A stretch of 64,000 nucleotides of DNA, from positions 3,224,001 to 3,288,000 of the forward strand of contig NC_079978.1 of assembly GCF_029852145.1 (NCBI RefSeq). The letters run 5' to 3'. This DNA is from Microplitis mediator. Lineage: Eukaryota > Arthropoda > Insecta > Hymenoptera > Braconidae. The position numbers and the translations under genes were made by a program. Below, piece by piece: positions 60,495-64,000 of this stretch (the stretch's first letter is position 1; every line of letters begins with the position of its first letter). The notes beneath the pieces are model-generated. The model worked only from the letters and a program-made list of their open reading frames with translations, did not search any database and was not told the origin of the DNA.

Positions 60495-61437
60495 AAAAGT
60501 TATTTGCCATCAGGTCAACCTGACGAGTTCCTGATCAGGACCTCATCAGGATATCCTTATTCAAAAAAAAGTTATTTGCCATCAGGTCAACCTGACGAGT
60601 TCCTGATCAGGACCTCGTCAGGATATCCTTATTCAAAAAAAAGTTATTTGCCATCGGGTCAACCTGACAAGTTCCTGATCAGGACCTCGTCAGGATATTT
60701 TTATTCAAAAAAAAGTTATTTGCCATCGGGTCAACCTGAAAAGTTACTGATTAGGACCTCGTCAGGATATCTCTTTTAAAAAAAAAGTTATTTGCCATCG
60801 GGACAACCTGACGAGTTCCTGATCAGGACCTTATCTGGATATCCTTATTTAAAAAAAAGTTATTTGCCATCGGGTCAACCTGAAAAGTTCCTGATCAGGA
60901 CCTCGCCAGGATATCTCTATTAAAAAAAAAGTTATTTGGCATCGGATCAACCTGACAAGTTCCTGATCAGGATCTTATCTGGATATCCTTATTCAAAAAA
61001 AAGTTATTTGCCATCGGGTCAACCTGATGAATTCCTGATCAGGACCTCGTCAGGATATCCTTATTCAAAAAAAAGTTATTTGCCATCAGGTCAACCAGAC
61101 GAGTTCCTGATCAGGACCTCGTCAGGATATCTCTATAAAAAAAAAATTTATTTGCCATCGGGTCAGCCTGACGAATTCCTGATCAGGACCTCATCAGGAT
61201 ATTCCTATTCAAAAAAAAATTTATTTGCCATCGGGTCAGCCTGACGAATTCCTGATCAGGACCTCGTCAGGATATCCTTATTCAAAAAAATGTTATTTGC
61301 CATCGGGTCAACCTGACAAGTTCCTGATCAGGACCTCGTCAGGATATCTCTATTAAAAGAAAAGTTATTTGCCATCGGGTCAACCTGACAAGTTCCTGAT
61401 CAGGACCTTATCTGGATGTCCTTATTCAAAAAAAAGT
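60495..61437. repeat. 72-bp tandem repeat array, about 13 copies
   Basis: The unit contains TTATTTGCCATCGGGTCAAC, GTTCCTGATCAGGACCTCGT and AGGATATCCTTATTC plus an A run. Units are 72 bp with little length variation, so all are in one frame. The copy in OR-2 has five. Confidence 0.85.
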
Positions 61438-61604
61438 TATCCCATTCCTTTAAATATTTCATTTACAGGCTAAAAATTTAAAAAAGTACAAAAGAATATT
61501 ATATAAAAATCACGTCAATCATTGTAGCACAGATTTTTTACTTCTTTATCACTTATTCTTTGACATCATAATGAATATTATATTTACACTTTCCAGATCA
61601 CATG

Positions 61605-61680
61605 TGTATGTCGGCCCAGTGGATAGCATCGAGGACTTTGAATCGAAAGGACACAGGTTCGAGCCCAGCAGTTATCGGGA
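61605..61680 (+). repeat. tRNA-like module inside the long CCCGAC element
   Basis: Same module as at 9325-9396, including GACTTTGAATC and GGTTCGAGCCC, followed by ATCGGGATTTTTTCATC. Confidence 0.55.
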
Positions 61681-62747
61681 TTTTTTCATCAATAAAAAAT
61701 ATGTTTACTTTCTCTAATTAATGCTCTCAATACAATAGATAACATTCTCGATCGAATTAAATTTCTCTTATTTTTTTTTTGCAATTTAATATTTTTTTAA
61801 AAATAATTACTAATAAGGTAATCCTGATAAGGATTTGATGAGGATATCCTGGTAAGGACCTGATAAGGCAATCCTGATAAGGACGTGATGAGGATATCTT
61901 GGTAAGGTCCTGATAAGGCAATCCCGATAAGGACCTCATGGGTCTTAAGCGTTACATCCATATCAGGATCCTCGTCAGGATACCCTGATCGGGACCTTAT
62001 TTGAAATAAGGTTAACCCAATAAGGACCTCGTCAGGCCCTTATGAAAAATTCTAGTCGGGATATTATAATAAATACATAATAAAATAAATAAAAGAATAA
62101 TAGTAATAAAGAAAATAAATAAGAAAATTAGAACTGTTAATTCGACAGGACACACATATTTATGTTTATGTCCTCTTTTTTCTGAGGACTTGAAATTTTT
62201 ATTCATTTTTATCCGATGAGTATACTAACAATATTATTGCTGTGACAGTCGTACAACGAAATCTATAGGGATATCTGAAGCAATTAAAAAAAAAAAAAAA
62301 CAGTGGGTTACTTTAAAAAAACTCAGTCTGAAAATTGGTTTATTGTTACATCACAGCCAATCTATATATTTTAATTCTTATTTATTAATAACCATAATGT
62401 ATCTGATTAAAGTGCACACTATTTTATTTTAAAACATTTTTTTTTTCTTCGTGATACGACTAACGCTAATAATGAATAAATATTTTGAATAGAACTAATA
62501 CAAAGTGGTATGATATTTCGGTAAATTCACAAAAATTGTAGGTTCTGATGATACGGAGATGTCAAATGCCGTGTATTTTAACAGCAGAAAAAATCCTGGA
62601 TTTGTCTATGGAAACCTTTGCAATGGTAAGTGATTAAATGTTATTTTTTCCTTTTTCTTGAAACTAATTTTTCTGGTACATTTTATATTTTTACAGATGT
62701 TAAAAACAGCTGTATCGTACTTCACTTTTCTTCTATCCATGCAATAA

Positions 62748-63535
62748 ATTTTATTAAAAGTATTTTTGTAATGATCACTCAGTTATTAATTTATTTATAG
62801 TAAATAAATAGATACAACTAATCATCAACTGCAGTATTTTATAAGGAGAATTATGTAACACCGCAACAAATACCGTCCATTGGTTTATTTTTATTACCGA
62901 ATTACCATTAAAATTTTGATTAGTTAATTTATTTACTTTCCATTGAAATGACCCTCGGTGTCCTCTTCCTTCACTTTTTTCTTATTCTAGTTTTTGTTAG
63001 TAAAAAACTGACATGGTTCATGTCCACAAATTTGGTATTCTAAAGAGTCGTGAATATAGGAGTAGATAAATCTCTTGAAAAAAAAGTTCAAAAAAAAACA
63101 ACTCAAAATAAATTGACAATGATAATTATAAACATACTTTGAGCTTTTGAGGGATGCAATAATTTTTATTATACAAATTTGGTGTTTCACTTCAAAAATA
63201 TAAAATAAAATAAAACTGGGATGAACACCACAAAATTTTATTAACACCACAGTATTTCACGTGCACGTATTTATTTTTGAGCTTTATTTTCAGAATCAAT
63301 AGTCGCACTGAAAAAATCCTCAGCTTTCTTACCTGCACTTGATTAATTTAAGCAAAATTAAAATCAAAACTACGAATGAACTGAATAAAAGAAAGTGTGG
63401 CCGGTACTATAAAAATGATTTTTCTAAATAAAACACTCCGTGATTATAGAGTTGAGTCAACGAACTCTCGAAACGTATATTTTCTAAATGTGTTATATAT
63501 TGTAATCCAAAGAATAAGTCGTTGCGCAGCAAATT
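62748..63535. other. OR-12/OR-13 spacer
   Basis: The 5' part repeats the upstream flank of OR-12 (compare TGACCCTCGGTGTCCTCTTC here with TGACCCTCTGTCGACTCTCC at 58390). The first-exon region that should follow is absent. From about 63420 the sequence may be the degraded first half of an OR exon 7. Confidence 0.45.
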
Positions 63536-64000
63536 CATCTCTTGTTCGAATGTTTTCTATCTCAACAGCTAACGGATATGAACTCAAAATTCCAACGACA
63601 CATGTAGATACGCAGTAATTAAATTGTTATTTTTACTTATTAATAAAATTTACTTCATTAGTTAATAATCTCTTCGAATAGAATTAATGGACAGTGGTAC
63701 AGTGGTACAGTATTTCGAAAAAATCACAAAAATTGTTGATTCTGATGACACTAAGAAGTCAACTGCCATGTATTTTAACCGCAGGAAAAATCATGGAATT
63801 GTCTATAGAAAGCTCTGAAATGGTAAGAAGTACACGGAAGATCTTTTCTTTAAAAACAATTTTTTTGCTCTACTGTGAATTGTTCGCACACTTTTGTTAT
63901 TATAATTCTTTCTAATGGGTATTTTTTTTTTTTTTTATGTTTTTTATACAGATGGTAAAAACATCTGGGTCTTACTTCACAATGCTTTTGTCAATGCAAT
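63536..64000 (+). pseudogene. OR-13 pseudogene: exon 7 remnant, exons 8 and 9 (runs off window)
   Basis: A recognisable exon 7 tail (63536-63603, HLLFECFLSQQLTDMN...) lacks a sensible 5' half. Exon 8 (63682-63822) is 141 nt instead of 133 because TGGTACAG is tandemly duplicated (63695-63702 and 63703-63710), which shifts the frame. Past the duplication it reads LRSQLPCILTAGKIMELSIE. Exon 9 starts at 63952 and its stop codon begins at the last base of the window. Exons 1-6 are not present. Exons 7-8 resemble OR-12, but the end of intron 8 and exon 9 match OR-5/OR-7 almost exactly. Confidence 0.85.

Larger units (their letters stand above)
60363..62060. mobile_element. CCCGAC-terminated element, long copy
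   Basis: Ends CCCGACTAGAATTCCTTCC and AAAAATTCTAGTCGGG are flanked by AT on both sides, a 2-bp target duplication. It is otherwise organised like the copy at 8659-9726 but with about 13 repeat units on the left. A tRNA-like module lies at 61605-61680, and the right part has an additional CCTGATAAGGCAATCC-type repeat. The ATG-started frames of 91 and 102 codons in it are readings of the 72-bp repeat. Confidence 0.8.
59021..62747 (+). pseudogene. OR-12 pseudogene: exons 1, 7, 8, 9 only
   Basis: Exon 1 (59021-59164) is intact, starts MDIYDKPYYKITKISASLIG and ends at a GTATCA donor. Exons 2-6 are missing. Between exon 1 and exon 7 lie an inverted CACTG-type fragment (59184-59345), about 300 bp of AT-rich sequence and a CCCGGG-element fragment (59669-59729) that touches exon 7. 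Exon 7 (59730-59866, 137 nt) is open. Exon 8 (62493-62625, 133 nt) has a premature TAG at 62539-62541, where relatives have a Leu codon. Exon 9 (62697-62747) is open. Intron 7 took in a tRNA-like sequence and a CCCGAC element. Without residues 49-291 the product cannot be a receptor. OR-11 is its nearest relative in exon 1. Confidence 0.9.

Noticed and set aside
60504..61244. Frames encoding repeats of PSGQPDEFLIRTSSGY type as a repeat protein
   Set aside because: They come from a 72-bp tandem repeat inside a transposon. The period is divisible by three, so any open frame stays open. There is no start context, promoter or non-repeat domain.
60495..61437. Evenly spaced direct repeats as a CRISPR-like array
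   Set aside because: The whole 72-bp unit is repeated with no unique spacers, and the sequence is plainly an intron-bearing insect genome.

Overview
This is an AT-rich arthropod nuclear window, best read as a hymenopteran and probably a parasitoid wasp. It holds a head-to-tail array of insect odorant receptor (OR, 7tm_6 family) genes, all on the + strand. The assignment rests on the nine-exon OR gene model, the conserved C-terminal OR signature (CKLTAAKIM, then a short last exon encoding K-T-S/A-x-S-Y-F-T), and the dense load of short non-autonomous transposons. The genus cannot be read from the sequence.

Layout by gene: OR-1 (3' exons only, 1221-2422), OR-2 (6897-15015), OR-3 (16822-22397), OR-4 (24200-28125), OR-5 (28606-31221), OR-6 relic (32204-33573), OR-7 (34053-38353), OR-8 (39204-42900), OR-9 (44211-47804), OR-10 (49451-52370), OR-11 (54004-56295), OR-12 pseudogene (59021-62747), OR-13 pseudogene (63536-64000, running off the end). 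Nine genes are complete by hand splicing. In all nine the exon lengths are identical (144, 120, 118, 265, 135, 91, 137, 133 and 51 nt) and each encodes 397 aa. OR-1/2/3 are one recent duplication group, OR-5/7 another; OR-8/9/10 are close relatives. OR-4 and OR-11 are more divergent, and the array decays at its right edge.

Space between and inside the genes is largely mobile DNA. It includes a broken Ty1/copia retrotransposon inside intron 6 of OR-2, several terminal-inverted-repeat families with TTAA or 2-bp target duplications, an element nested in another, a fold-back element and microsatellites. Because the genes are young duplicates, paralogous introns and spacers act as natural empty sites, which allows several insertions to be delimited closely.

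Two signals stand out. First, an 18-bp block sits 107-121 bp upstream of the start codon of every gene whose first exon is visible, with an X-box-like imperfect palindrome further upstream that is canonical in OR-11 and OR-12. Second, a modular group of non-autonomous elements has CCCG termini, 2-bp target duplications and about 72-bp internal tandem repeats, and some copies carry a tRNA-like core. Fragments of this group lie exactly at the deletion breakpoint of OR-12. The receptors themselves would act as ligand-tuning subunits with the co-receptor Orco in olfactory neuron dendrites. No ligand can be inferred.
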